From NCBI RefSeq assembly GCF_900090045.1, contig NC_041786.1:1172001-1236000 (forward strand): a stretch of DNA of 64,000 nt, read 5' to 3'. This DNA is from Plasmodium malariae (taxonomy: Eukaryota; Apicomplexa; Aconoidasida; Haemosporida; Plasmodiidae). A model generated the notes under the pieces. That model was given only the letters and a program-made list of their open reading frames with translations, was not told the DNA's origin and made no database searches. The position numbers and the translations under genes were made by a program. This document shows positions 22,173 to 35,056 of this stretch, piece by piece (position 1 is the first letter of the stretch; each line of letters begins with the position of its first letter).

Positions 22173-22907
22173 TGAGAACAATTCTATGCTTTAATATTTC
22201 TTGAAGCATTATTTATATACATGCGCAGGCAAAAGAAGTAAAATGGTATAAAATAAAATAAAAAGAGTATAACAAAATGAATATAATAAATATAACAAAA
22301 TACATGATGATGCGCAATACATAATACACTTATCAAATGAGATGGACCCCTGATACATGTAAATTATTTTGCTTTTTAAGTATTTTCAAGCTTTTCGTTT
22401 GTTCAATTTTTTTTCGTTTTTCCTTTTATTTTGTACCTTCCTGTACTCACGCGTATTCCGCAAATGTGTATATATATGTATGTATTATATGTACATGTAT
22501 GCAGTATGTATTGCTTATATATCAAATTACCCATACACGTATATCTATGTATTCTCCTTAACCTGTGTATTTTTATTTTTTTTTTTTTTTTTTTAATTTC
22601 AACGACAAAAATTAAAAAAATTATAAAAAGATAAAAATTAGATATATAATATATATATATACCCCCGCATGTCTGTACCTCAGTACAAAATATTTTGGTT
22701 TACTAAATATCCGTTGATCTGTTTATTTTTTATTTTTTTTTTTTTTTTTTTTTCCAGCCGCATGTTTTAGTTACACACAACGTAATACATTACATTAATT
22801 TAACATATATATATTAGCCATTTTAAGAAAAATATATTTATTCTTGCGTTTTTAAGGTAGTACCCCCTTAATGTCTCCATGTGTGCTTTGCACACCATAC
22901 GTATATA

Positions 22908-22964
<57 letters not shown>

Positions 22965-23679
22965 TTTGTATTCATATGTATATATTCTTATGTTGTACAT
23001 GTACGTATTGTGTATGTGTGCACTGACCTTCATTCCGTAAGGAGTTCTTTTAATTTTTTAAAAATATTATAAAGCGCTACTTCATACACGCAGACTCATC
23101 AAGTCTTATAAAATTTAAATCGAGCTGTTAAAAAATAGACTACAATAATATATTGTAATAATGCAGTGTAGTAAAGTACTGTAATAATGCAGCGTACTTT
23201 TTATAAATACTAAATTTTGAATAATCTTTATTGTTGTACAGGGAAATGAACAGATTTTCTCACCTCCTTTGTCAGGCAAAAACATATACAACCTGACATA
23301 TACAAACCTACATATGCACACATACTGCATATATATATATATATATAAACATACATTTAGATTTGCTTATGATAGGTTCCACCTGCATAGTCGATATTGT
23401 ATTCTTTGTCATCCCCTATTACACCAATTTTTTATATCGGCTTTAGGATTCTACACATTATGCCGTATGATATTTTGTTTTTTATTTTTTATCATATATT
23501 TATCATTTTTTATTTTTTACCTTTTTTTTTTTTTTTTTTTTTTTTTTTTCTAAATTACCAATGAACAAGGAAAAAATACTCGAATATGAAGCATAACATA
23601 AAGTAGGTATCTATTTAAACTCACTGCAGTGTTACTATTTTGTTCTTTTTCTTCTTATGCTTTTCCATATCCATCTCTT

Positions 23680-23915
23680 TTTCCTTTAATTTTTCCTTTA
23701 ATTTTTCCTTTAATATTTCCTTTAATTTTTCCTTTAATTTTTCCTTTAATTTTTCCTTTAATTTTTCCTTTAATTTTTCCTTTAATTTTTCCTTTAATTT
23801 TCCTTTAATTTTTCCTTTAATTTTTCCTTTAATTTTTCCTTTAATTTTTCCTTTAATTTTTCCTTTTGTTTTTCCTTTAATTTTTCCTTTAATTTTTCCT
23901 TTAATTTTTCTTTTT
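23680..23915. repeat. 12-bp tandem repeat (TTTAATTTTTCC)
   Basis: About 19 units with occasional single-base length variants, which shift the translation frame from FNFS to FPLI partway through. That shift shows it is not under coding constraint. Confidence 0.88.
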
Positions 23916-24419
23916 ATTTTCTCTTCTATATTTCTTCTATATTTCCTTCTATGTTACCTTCTCTTTTTATTTTGCTTTTGTATTTATTCAGTGTAATAAG
24001 TAAAAAATAAAGCAAATATAAGCAAAAAAGAATATAACATATATAAAGTATGAATGGAGCGTGCGTTCTCTATAGTGAAGCCTATACTTGTAAACAAAAT
24101 GGATTGTAAAAAAAAAAAAAAAATTAAAATAATGAAAAATTGCAAAAAATTATGAAAAATATTAAAATAAAGTTGACGTTGAAGAGATATATCTCAAGAT
24201 TTTTTCTTAAAAAATAGCGTATATACATATATATAAGTACAAACTAACCTTAACGATTATAAAATACGGCAAAGTCATTTTTTATAAATTTTTTTTTTCC
24301 TGGCAACTGCGAAACAGAGAAAACACGCCAAGGGGAGTTCTACGGTTATCTATATATATATATGTATATATATACATATATATAATATATATATATATAC
24401 ATATACATATATATATATA

Positions 24420-24552
24420 TATATGTATATATATGTATATGTTTGTATATGTATATGTTTGTATATGTATATGTTTGTATATGTATATGTTTTTATATGT
24501 ATATGTTTGTATATGTATATGTTTTTATATGTATATGTTTGTATATGTATGT
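24420..24552. repeat. ATATGTATATGTTTGT tandem repeat
   Basis: Units of about 16-18 bases of alternating ATATGTATATGTTTGT and TTTTTAT variants in intergenic DNA upstream of the DUF1279 gene. Confidence 0.8.
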
Positions 24553-24970
24553 ATTTTTTTTTTCCCCCTTTTCCTTTTTTCTCACATTCTGCGTGATTTG
24601 AAAATATTCTTAATAAACAAAAAAAAAAAATTTAAATGAAATGAAATTAATAGAAGAAGAGTAAAAGATGCTGAACATTTGAATTTTTCCCCGGTAAGCT
24701 TTCACCCCTAATAGGGCATATATATAAACGTGCGTTTATGTAATATCACATGAATGCATACATATATGTATGTATACCTAGACGCATTATAGTTGAGCTA
24801 TTTATCTTTTCAATTAACAAAGCACTGTCAAAGCGAGGAGTGGCAGGTATTAATGCCTACGCCTCATACGTATTATTATGTGCTCCTATAAGCCCATATG
24901 CTTATATACGCACATGTGTACACCTTTGCATTGCATTTATATGCCTATGAATGAATAACAGAACGAAAGG

Positions 24971-26434
24971 ATGCTGAACCATCTACGAACAATATCATGG
25001 GGAGGGAAACTTAAAGGGAGCAATAAAATAAAAGTGTTGAAGGACAACTTGAAACGTTTTACTGCTCTTTTGAGAGTAAATGAAAATCCTTTTAAGTATA
25101 TTTTTTTTCCTAAGAAACCAGTTTATGTAGGATCGAATAGATTCTTCTTTAGTAAGCAAAATGAAAATGACAATAAAAGTGTAGGCACCAAGAATGCAGT
25201 TCCATATGATAATATAAAATGTACCTTTATGTTTAATAAAAGTAAATGGTTTAAGTCTTATGTTAATATTAATTTTTTTGGGAAAAAGAAAGAATTTGAC
25301 AAAAATAAAAATATGTGTTCGAATAACACTATATCCGGGTTAAGTGAAAATTTGGCGGGAGGAGAAAAAAATATTTTTGAATATGGTCAGGTCGATGAGC
25401 ATAAATATTGCAGCAGGGAAAAACGAAGGTATGGAAAGGTCAATGGCGTCAAAAGTGAAGGGAACATTCGGGAAAATAGAAGAGATAATGACAAATATGA
25501 AGGAACAACCGCTGACAGTAACGAGAGCAAAAGAAAAGGAAGAAGTGATTGCAAAAGTAAAGTAAGTAATGAAGGGAACCATGCCAGCAATAACGTCCTG
25601 CACACTAGCCGAAACATAGTGGATGAAAGGGGAGAACGAGGGGAAAACGTTAATGGGCAGCTTCAAAACATAGCAGGGGATACTAACGATAATGAAAAGG
25701 GGAAAAAAAAAAAAATTATTCTTTTTAAAGGAACGTACTTTAAAAATGTACATTCGTTATTATTGTCCAAAAAAATTAAAGAGACGTTAACAAACTTAAA
25801 AAGTAGACATGGATATAAAATAATTATGAAAAGAATAAAAATTGAAAAAAAAAAAATTAATTATATATTGACAAAATATCATATTATTAGTACAGGAAAT
25901 GTTAAATATAATTTGAATGAACATATTTATAGAAAAGCTGTAATTAATACAAAAACTAAAATTTTTACTTTTTTAAAAAGATACAATAATAAATCCCTTA
26001 TAGATATATATTATGAAGAAAAAACAAAATATAAAGTAAGAAAACAAAAATTATATGAATTACAAGAGAAAATTATTAAAAATTCAAAAATTGCACAGTC
26101 AAGTGTTAAAAAATTTTTTAAAAAATATGGATACGTAGGATTAGGAACGTATTTTATTGTCTTCTTAATGACTTTTTGTAGTTCTTATTTTTTTGTGCAT
26201 TTTAAATATATATCTTTATCTGATTTAAAATATATATCAGAAAAAATGCATTTAAATAAATATATAGATGATGACTTACATAAAAAAATTGATTCTGTTT
26301 GGGGTGAAATTCTGTTTGCTTATATCGCTTCAAAAATTGCAGAGCCCCTTAGAATAGTTATTACTATTCTTATAACACCATATATTGCAAAAGTTATTAA
26401 GCTAAAAAAGAGGGGTAGACTCAAGTCTCTTTAA
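24971..26434 (+). CDS. DUF1279 (FAM210-like) membrane protein, probably mitochondrial
   Basis: Single exon, 487 residues. The C-terminal 100 residues (about 375-475) match the DUF1279/FAM210 layout: a basic helix plus KKYGYVGLGTYF, a first hydrophobic span (IVFLMTFCSSYFFVHF), a loop, then a second hydrophobic segment with AYIASKIAEPLRIVITILITP, where the family has A-x-x-x-x-K-x-x-x-P-x-R. FAM210 proteins sit in the mitochondrial inner membrane and affect mitochondrial translation in animals. The N-terminus (MLNHLRTISWGGKLKG...) is basic with few acids, consistent with a mitochondrial presequence. Residues about 120-245 are a hydrophilic low-complexity insert. A Lys-rich helix (about 275-370) precedes the domain. 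The family call is by pattern and fairly good; the location is inferred. Confidence 0.85.
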   Translation: MLNHLRTISWGGKLKGSNKIKVLKDNLKRFTALLRVNENPFKYIFFPKKPVYVGSNRFFFSKQNENDNKSVGTKNAVPYDNIKCTFMFNKSKWFKSYVNINFFGKKKEFDKNKNMCSNNTISGLSENLAGGEKNIFEYGQVDEHKYCSREKRRYGKVNGVKSEGNIRENRRDNDKYEGTTADSNESKRKGRSDCKSKVSNEGNHASNNVLHTSRNIVDERGERGENVNGQLQNIAGDTNDNEKGKKKKIILFKGTYFKNVHSLLLSKKIKETLTNLKSRHGYKIIMKRIKIEKKKINYILTKYHIISTGNVKYNLNEHIYRKAVINTKTKIFTFLKRYNNKSLIDIYYEEKTKYKVRKQKLYELQEKIIKNSKIAQSSVKKFFKKYGYVGLGTYFIVFLMTFCSSYFFVHFKYISLSDLKYISEKMHLNKYIDDDLHKKIDSVWGEILFAYIASKIAEPLRIVITILITPYIAKVIKLKKRGRLKSL

Positions 26435-27171
26435 TTGTAAACAGGGTACCCTTACTTTCTATTCCTTCATTGCGCTATTTTTAAACCGTACTTTTAACGA
26501 CATATTGGTAGTATTGGTATTATTGGTATTATTGGTAGTGTTGACGTTATTGGTAGTGTTGACGTTATTGGTAGTGTTGTCGTTATTGGTAGTGTTGGCA
26601 TTATTGGCAGTATTGGTGTAATTGGCAATATTGGCTTTATTGGCAGTATTGGCTTTATTGGCAGTATTGGTGTTATTGGTAGTATTGGTCGTGGTGATTG
26701 GGAGTACTAAAAAGTGGGTAATCGTATTGCACATTGTAGAGGTAATGCACGTTGAAGAGAAAAAAAGACAAAATGAAAGCCTAATTGTTGTCGACCCATA
26801 GCATACATATATATACACAGCAGGATCGTTTGCCTGATCCCCGTGATATAACTAGTGCAGCACTGTATGATGTGCTAACCCTTCTTTTTTAAAAAAAAAA
26901 AAAAAAAATTTCATTTTGTTGATATAGTTACTCTTTTGAAAGGGTATATTTATTCGTAAAAATGTGCTATGTTATGGAAGTTTGTTTTGTTTTTAGCTTT
27001 TTTTTTTTTATGCTTTATACTTTTTGTTTTTTTAATTATTTTTTTATTTTTTTTTCCCCATCTTTTCCCTTCTTTTTGATATAAAACTAAAAACACATGG
27101 GGAGTTATAATTTTAAAAAGTTCAAAGTAGCATATACAGACATATGTATGCTTTTATATGTGATTGAACCA
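26435..27171. other. Intergenic region with TTGGTAGTR repeat
   Basis: A degenerate 9/12-bp repeat built on TTGGTAGTGTTGACGTTA runs from about 26503 to 26700 close to the DUF1279 stop, followed by poly(A)/poly(T). The reverse-strand Asn/Thr frame over it is a repeat translation and not a gene. Confidence 0.75.
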
Positions 27172-27232
27172 TTAAAGACGTTTCAAAATAGTAGTGGTAA
27201 AATTCTCCAACAAAGAGAAAACTTCTCGTAAA

Positions 27233-28072
27233 ATGGATCGTAACTGGATAGCATACATCTTTTGGAAACATCCTTGCATAAAAGAATATTCATTAAAAGG
27301 CAAAATTGTCGAGTCGCAATATAAAATAAGAGCAGAAATAATTTTTAAAGATTCCTGCACGTTATTTTACGTTTTTTACATTCTTTTACATCTTTTACAT
27401 TTTTTTACGTTTTCCACTTTTTCAGAACGTATACCTTTATATTCCCCTTTGTGTAAAAAGCACGCATAACTCTCAATTAAATTTTAATAGCCTACTTGTA
27501 ACTGTCCCACATGTGTGCGCAAAATGTATTATACACTCTTTGTGTATTACATTATTTTACAAAAAAAAAAAAAAAATGGAAAATTTCATTTTCGTTATAT
27601 TAATAACTTGAATTATGTGTACCTTACTTGTACATATAAATGTATGCAGGTAAATATGTACATGTTCATAATACTTTTTTTCCTTTCGGGATGCTATAAA
27701 ACACGTAAAACGGTTCTCAATTTGCACACATGTGATGGTCGGCAGAAAAAAAAAATTAAAAAAGAATATTCACAATATTAGCAGTATTAGCAATTTTTGC
27801 AATAATGACAATTTTTATTGCACTTATGGTATTAACCATTTTTAGCATTCCACCAGTGTACAATTTTACATGACCAGGACAACGTAATTTATGATAAACC
27901 CAAATACATTCTCCATGTAACAAAGCGGCAAAGAATATAACAAAATGATGAAGCAACAAGGAAACGAAATGGCGGAAGGAAAAAAGTATTTATCAACAAA
28001 TGAAATAGATTTTATATATATCCATCTCCCATTTAGCATTTTTGATAAGGCAAACATATAAGTGCATGTCCT
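27233..28072 (+). other. Coding-looking patch, probable small multi-exon gene, model unresolved
   Basis: Several short open stretches with coding-like codon use lie on the plus strand. They are 27233-27360 (begins MDRNWIAYIFWKHPCIKEYS), about 27672-27846 (RDAIKHVKRFSICTHVMVGR...), about 27845-27944 (HQCTILHDQDNVIYDKPKYI...), and about 27934-28072 (begins NKMMKQQGNEMAEGKKYLST, ends SIFDKANI, stop). The second and fourth share a frame and could be joined by a 98-105-base GT..AG intron in matching phase. The third sits in another frame inside that intron. Reverse-strand frames over the same DNA (27172-27360 and 27756-28096) are also fairly long. I favour the plus strand because its sense is purine-rich, as in the other genes here. 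No family is recognised. Confidence 0.3.
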
Positions 28073-28387
28073 AGTGAATTTTACATTTTTTACCATATTT
28101 TTTTACAAACTACATAATTCATATGCTTTATCAAGTTTTTATTTAAAAGACTTATAAAAACTTTAACGGATACAATGTGTGCACTGGGGGCGTATATAAA
28201 AATCATTGTTGTGCATTTATTTGTTCGAAGTACGTTCTTATAAGGCTTTACTCCATATTTTTAATATTCCCTTTTTTTTGTTTTTTTCGTTATTTTATTT
28301 TCTCTTAGTATGTGTTAATCTTACGAGAGCTACTATTCACGCAGGTATATATTTGTTAAATATATGCCCATTCGCACATATGTATGT

Positions 28388-28431
<44 letters not shown>

Positions 28432-29429
28432 CATATGCATAACTGGCTTATTCGCTGAGACCCACTTTCTATCATTGCACACATTTACTCTTAACTACAT
28501 TTCAAAAAAAATGAATTTCCTCCTTTGTGTTACCCTCTTAGCAATTCTGCAGTTTTTCAACTCTTAATTTTATACTTCCTTATTTTTGAATGTAAACTAT
28601 ATATTTGTTTACGTGAATGGAGGATTAAATTTACTATTTTTGCTTTCGGTTTTGTTTGTGCATTTTTTTTTTTTTTTTTTTTCTGTACGGTACATAAAAA
28701 ATGTTATTTCACAAGATTAATTAGACCTATGTAACATTTTAAATTAAAAAAAAAAAAAAAAAATTGCTAATTTCTACTTTTGATTAAACGAGCATAGGAA
28801 CAGAGTAGCGAATGGTTACTCGCGCACAAAAAGCTATTATTTAGAACAACAAGAAAAAAAAAAAAAAAGAAGCAAAACCGATAAAAGAGCCAAAATAGGA
28901 AAAGAAGCTAAAACCAGTTTGCAATTACGTTTTTCTAGAAAACTAACCGTTATGATTATTTATTTGAAATGTGTTACTCGAGAAAATATGTTTTTGTGTT
29001 TCGTTTGCACTTAACTGTTAACTGTTCTTTTTTTTGTTGTTTTTCTTTTTTTTTTTTTATCTTTTTGGTAATTTCAAGTTAATGAAAAGGGACTAATAAA
29101 AGCAAAACGAAACAAGTAGTACTACTTTGGTTTATGTAATAACACTATAATATTACTAAGCAAGTTTAATAGAAGCAGAGGGAAAAAAAAAAAAAAAAAA
29201 AAATGAAAAACTTCAAATGAGCTTAAACAGTTTAAAAATTTGTCCTAAAATGTTTTTAAAATTCTCTAAATATCTAATTTTGTTTTTTCTTTTTTCAAAT
29301 TTGCTATCACGCATTTAAGCGACATATAGCAACCACTATATTTTATCGTTATATATGTATATAAATGTATAAATTATAAATATATATATATAATATGTAA
29401 TATTTGCTATGTATTAATGTTATGTATAA

Positions 29430-29466
<37 letters not shown>

Positions 29467-29594
29467 TATTATTTTACCATTCACGGATAGTTAAAACAAA
29501 ATAAATAATTTTAATGTGTATTTACTATGAAAAAATGATAAAAAAAAAACGAAAAAAAAAAAGGAAAGAATAAGGAAAGAAAAAGAAAAGAAAA

Positions 29595-29705
29595 ATGAAA
29601 GAAAGTGAAATTAAAACGAAAGAAAGTGAAATTAAAACGAAAGAAAGTGAGATTAAAACGAAAGAAAGTGAAATTAAAACGAAAGAAAGTGAAATTAAAA
29701 TGAAA
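29595..29705. repeat. 21-bp tandem repeat (GAAAGTGAAATTAAAACGAAA)
   Basis: About five copies of an A-rich 21-mer. Because the unit is a multiple of three and lacks stops on the reverse strand, it creates Phe/Leu/Ser-rich reverse frames that are not genes. Confidence 0.85.
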
Positions 29706-30104
29706 ATAAAGCGAAAATAAAACGAAAAAGAAATAAAAAAGAAATAAAAAGTAAAAATGAAATGAAAAAGCAAAAAGTGAGTATATATTTGCAAAAGCAT
29801 TTTTTTCAAACACATAAAATAGTATTACACATATTTTATCAAACTACGCAAAAGCATTATTAGCGATTAATTTTAGTACATTTCCATAAAATAGGAAAAT
29901 TTTTTTTTTCAATTTGAATTTACATATATATATTATTATATATATATATATATTATTATATACATATATATATTATACATATTTATATATTTGTTCGCCT
30001 TTTTCATTTCGTTTTGTTTTACTTATTACCCTTTTTTATTTTTTCTTAATATTTTACTTTTTTTTTTTTTTTTTTTTTTATTTTATTTTTTTTTTTTTTT
30101 TGGT

Positions 30105-30310
30105 TTTATTTTATTATTTGTATTATTTTATATTTGTATTATTTTATATTTGTATTATTTTATATTTGTATTATTTTATATTTGTATTATTTATATTTGT
30201 ATTATTTTATATTTGTATTATTTTATATTTGTATTATTTTATATTTGTATTATTTTATATTTGTATTATTTTATATTTGTATTATTTTATATTTGTATTA
30301 TTTTATTTTT
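30105..30310. repeat. 15-bp tandem repeat (TATTATTTTATATTTG)
   Basis: About 13 near-perfect copies with one slipped unit near 30190, in the 5' flank of the membrane-protein gene. They are followed by a T run and a GAAT tetramer series directly before the ATG. Confidence 0.88.
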
Positions 30311-30366
30311 GTTTTTACATCCCTTTTTTTTTTTTTTTTTTTTTTGAATGAATGAATGAATGAAAC

Positions 30367-31008
30367 ATGTCGTTAAAAAATAAAATGCATGTAAACGAGC
30401 TGAATAAAACCGTATTTAAGGAGGATTATAAAAATAAAAGAAACACAAAAGAAGTTGAATTCATGGAAACTATTGAAAATTTAAGTGATGCTTTAATGTC
30501 AAACAACGATTCATTTGATAGTAATGCATGCTCAAAAACGTCAAGTAGTAAAAGGGTGAATGTAAAAGGAAATGAAAAACAAAAGAAAGATAATTTGAAA
30601 AATAAAAATAAAAATGTACCAAATGACAAAAAAAAAGAAGAAATTACTCCTACATACATTCCACAAATATATGAAACGTATGACTCAAATCCTATAGAAG
30701 AATCACAAACCTACAATAATAATGAATATCAAATTGGCTTTAACATTATTCCCAACATCTTGGCTATATTTTACATAATTATAACACTAGGTAGGCGAAT
30801 CGAAAAATTTGCATAAGAGTGGCTACCCAGATATGTACGCATACATGTCTTTATCCACGCATAGGCACAAATACATGTACATGCATGGATGTGTGTTTGT
30901 ATGTATGTGTGCACGTTACAATGTATATTTTAAGGCATATTAATGTATTAGACCATTTAACAAAGAAAAAATACACCTTTACACGAACATATATATATAC
31001 ACTTGTAC

Positions 31009-31042
<34 letters not shown>

Positions 31043-32139
31043 TACCATATCAGTTATAATACTACAGTCGTACTTAAGCAAAGATCATATAATAATAAAA
31101 ATCATCAACATAGTAAAACTTAAACTTCTTGATTTGTTAAAAACCCTACCGATTACTAAAAACCTTATGAACAAAATCACCTCATCAGTAAGGGCTGAAA
31201 AGAGCCGCTTCGTACATACATATATATATACACATATGTGCACTTGTGTATATATACATTTATGTATATTTATTTATTTTTATATACTTCCTTATACGTG
31301 TAAACATCAACTCCTAATGTGCAGATAATCATTTTTTTATAACGGTTTCCACCATTTACTGCTAAGCATTTTTGACCTGCTCTACCTCACTGCATGCACC
31401 CTATATTTATATTTCAATTTGTTCGTGTGTCCACACGAATGTATCTTTGTTTATTTATTCATCTATTTATTTATTCATCTATTTATTCATTCATCTATTT
31501 ATTCATTCATCTATTTATTTATTCATCTATTTATTCATTCATCTATTTCATTCTATTCATTCATCTATTTATTTATTCATCTATTTATTCATTCATCTAT
31601 TTATTCATTCATCTATTTATTCATTCATCTATTTATTTATCTATTTGTTTTATTATTTTTTTTTTTTTGTTTTCTTTTCCCTCCGCCGTGCACCTTTTCA
31701 GATCATAGTAACTCACTTGTTTTTAGATGATTTAATGGTTAAAAGTAATTTGATGAAACCATATATAGAGGCAATAAAAGGAATCATAACGGAATATTTT
31801 TTTTTAATTCTTTTTATAATTTTAATGTACTTTATATCATCATTTATTTTACATATAATATTTGAAATTATAGCAATGAAGAGAGAAAAAGATTTATTAG
31901 AAAAAGAAAATGTTGTACTTGTAACGAACAAAATGACCGTTGAAGAATATGAAGACATGTCCTTCACTTACAGTGAATTAGCAAAATTACATGATGATAA
32001 GGATTTTATTTGTTTAAAAAACAAAAGAGCAGGAGAAGGAATTGAGTTATGGAATTGGCAAATAAGAAAACATAAAAATCAAAGTAATGATATAGACATC
32101 TGTAGTGATATTGAACTCTCAGATATGGATGAAAATTGA
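30367..32139 (+). CDS. Three-exon membrane protein of unknown function (331 residues)
   Basis: Exons 30367-30790, 31054-31187 and 31702-32139 (TGA), with GT..AG introns in phases 1 and 0. The phase agreement and continuous hydrophobic segments support the model. The protein has a hydrophilic, Lys/Asn-rich N-terminal domain (about 1-125). A first membrane segment is created across the first splice (IGFNIIPNILAIFYIIITL then VIILQSYL). An amphipathic linker follows, then a second membrane segment (about 215-242, FFLILFIILMYFISSFILHI), and a charged C-terminal tail with EYEDMSFTYSELAKLHDDKD and a terminal acidic DIELSDMDEN. No signal peptide. The family is not recognised. The layout suggests a two-span protein of an internal membrane with both ends on the same side. 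Confidence 0.8.
31441..31645 (+). repeat. TTTATTCATTCATCTA repeat in intron 2 of the membrane-protein gene
   Basis: A tandem array of CATCTATTTATT and CATTCATCTATTTATT units. It is open in frame with exon 3, so retention of this intron would not immediately introduce a stop in the repeat, but it would add a nonsense Ile/Phe/Ser segment. Confidence 0.82.
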
Positions 32140-32236
32140 CTCTGTTCATTTTAGATACATTTCTTTATAGTTATACACATGTGCAAAACTGCGTATGTAC
32201 AATTACGTGCACGAATGTATTTATGAGTATATGTAC

Positions 32237-32296
<60 letters not shown>

Positions 32297-32748
32297 GCAT
32301 GTTTTATACTAATATTGTACACGTATGTGTATATAATCAATATGCACACCTATTGAATCCTTCAAAATTCCCCCCCCCATCATTGTTTTTTATTGTGCAT
32401 TTTCATTTGTTAAGTATTTGAAATTCTGATTTAATATTTAGTTGTTCTTTTCAACGTTTTTTAAACGCTATATATTGTTCCTTTAAAATTCACACATTTT
32501 GTGAATGCACATATACGTGTATGTTTACATTTAAATAATAAAATGCACAGATAGAACAAAAAGTTTGCGAAATATACAAAGACACACAAATACCCGAATG
32601 TACATACTCATTTACACACACACATACATTTATATACATATATACATATGTCGTACGAGGAATAATATATTATGAAATAATTAAATTTTTGCAAAATACA
32701 TTTTTAATAAAATATTTTTCTGTGTGAAATTATTTTTAATTTAATAAA

Positions 32749-32797
<49 letters not shown>

Positions 32798-33088
32798 TAT
32801 GTGAAAAAAAGAAAAAAAAAACTCAAATAAAATATGTGTTCTTATTTATTTTTCACTTACACTTTTGAAAGCATTACATAATGATGTTGTGGACATTGTA
32901 CCATTAACATTAACATTAACTAGTCTTTTTATGTTACTTTTGTTTTTCCATACTTTTTTATTTTTTTTATCTTTTTAACTTATTAATATTTACCAATGTT
33001 ACCCCCAGGAAGAAGTTACTATATGTACAGAAGTTACTATATGTACATATATACTTATACATACATCCATGCACATACATATTCATAC

Positions 33089-33175
<87 letters not shown>

Positions 33176-34299
33176 AATATACATACATATATATATATAT
33201 ATACATACATATATATATATATATACATACATATATATATATATATATTTATTTATTTTTACCCATTCAACCGAGGGTGTAAGACTACTTTTATGAACAG
33301 TGCAGGCAATTATTCATGCATACATTTTGTATTAGTTTTTATAACCTTTTGATACAGATACTTCTATTCGAACATTTATTGATATTACAGAAAATGTTTT
33401 AAATTAGTATAAATGTTACAAATGTTTTTTTTTTTCTTTTTTTTTTTCTTATTTATGTGTACCTTTTTTTCCACATTTTTACGAAAAAACCTATATTGAA
33501 TAAGAATATTCATAAAAAGTTAATTTATATCTTTTTTTTTTTTTTTTTTTACCTCTTTATTTTTCCTTTTTTTTTTTCTCCTTTTATTTTATTAAATATA
33601 TTAAAAGAAACATATTTAATAATTTATTTTTTGTTATTATAAAATATAATGTTTTTCACATAAAAATAAAGTATTAAACAAAATGAAATATTGCACGTTG
33701 CACAATACTTACTGTTGTAGCTATTTGCATGTTTCAACAGTACTTTATGAATAATAATATAATTCATTTAACAAAAAAAAAAAAATATATAAACATGCAC
33801 AAGTAGATATAAACACGAACAAGTAGATATAAGCGCGAACAAGTAGATATAAGCACGAACAAGTAGATATAAGCACGAACAAGCAGATATAAGCACGAAC
33901 AAGTAGATATAAGCACGAACAAGCAGATATAAGAACACATATGTACGTATATACATACATATATGCATATTGTATACAGCGTAGTAAAGTGGAGAACTTA
34001 ATTACGCGGGGGGGCACGTTTTTCAACTTACAGTATTTTAAAGCGGTTAGCATGCATTAATATATGAGTGCGGTATTTCACTTGAAGATAGTATAAATAA
34101 ACTAGAGCAAAGAAAAGCAAATCACAAATGGACACACAAACAAAACGTGAACACTATAATTTTTTCTTATTTTTATGTACGTTAATGTTGAAACATATTA
34201 CTTGAAAACTGTAGAAAAAAGAAAAAAAAAAAGCTATATTAAAAATGTAGGTTGCTGAAAATTATGCTTTCTTCTTAGCTCCATTTGATAGGGACAATT

Positions 34300-34332
<33 letters not shown>

Positions 34333-35056
34333 TGTTGTATGTGCATGATCTGTTAATAATATATGTAGAATGGTAGGTGGAAACATATTATAAGTATATA
34401 CAAAAAAATTCTGAACATGTCATAATTTCAAATTATTAAATGCACACACACATACGCACAATACAAAATACAAAAATACACACACTCGTTATAAACGCAG
34501 TGCAAACAAGTGATCAGTCCAAATTATTTATGTGCAGGATAAATGCAATAAAATGTGTTTCATACCACTTCATGTAGTTCCTATAATCTTAGCACATTTG
34601 TGCTCTCTAAGATTTAAAATATTTTCTTAATTGTCTACAACTTTTATGAGCTTTAAAAGTTTGAGCAGTACAAAATTGTTGAATTAAGATTAGAAAGTTA
34701 TGAATACAAGGGTATTACAAAAAAATAAAATTAAATAAAATAAATAAAAATAAAAATAAAATATATAAAAATAAAAATAAAATATATAAAAATAAAAATA
34801 AAATATATAAAAATAAAAATAAAATATATAAAAATAAAAAATATTAACGCGAAATCAATTATGACACTGAAAAATGAAAAATGAAAAATGAAAAATAAAA
34901 TAATATAAAATACAATATGATATAATACAATAAAATAAAATATAGTATAGTACAGTATAACGTAATATAATATGTTACAGTTAAATACATTATAATAAAA
35001 TAGAATACATTAAGGGGAAAAAAATACAGGTAATTATATATTTACTTCGACAAATG
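32140..35056. other. Convergent intergenic region between the membrane-protein gene and BRCA2
   Basis: No supportable gene. It contains (TA)n at 32245-32292 and 32750-32794, a 14-bp ATATATATACATAC array at 33080-33250, a 20-bp AACAAGTAGATATAAGCACG array at 33790-33935, T31 near 34300-34330, and a 20-bp AAAATAAAAATAAAATATAT array at 34745-34840. Confidence 0.72.
33790..33935. repeat. 20-bp tandem repeat (AACAAGTAGATATAAGCACG)
   Basis: About seven copies with CAG/TAG and CGCG/CACG variants. It is more G+C-rich than the flanks. Confidence 0.88.

Larger units (their letters stand above)
21627..24970. other. Intergenic region between the hydrolase and the DUF1279 gene
   Basis: No supportable gene in about 3.3 kb. 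It holds the 12-bp repeat just after the hydrolase, T32 near 22140-22171, other long T runs (22572, 22733, 23522), (TA)n at 22917-22958, a 12-bp TTTAATTTTTCC array at 23680-23915 and a TATATG/TTTGTATATG array at 24355-24550. Confidence 0.72.
28073..30366. other. Intergenic region upstream of the three-exon membrane-protein gene
   Basis: No firm gene. It contains (TA)n at 28390-28428, poly(A)/(T) runs, (TA)n at 29437-29462, a 21-bp repeat at 29595-29705 and a 15-bp repeat at 30105-30310 ending in a long T run just before the next ATG. A short stretch at 28309-28342 is bounded by TAG and GTATAT and could be a stray exon of the patch to its left; support is minimal. Confidence 0.65.

Noticed and set aside
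29511..30355. Membrane-like frames rich in Phe, Ile, Tyr and Leu on both strands
   Set aside because: Translations of the 21-bp and 15-bp A+T repeats and of T runs.
31372..31701. N-terminal extension of exon 3 of the membrane-protein gene
   Set aside because: It is the intron 2 repeat; the exon 1-2-3 model with matching phases and a clean CAG acceptor at 31701 explains the gene better.
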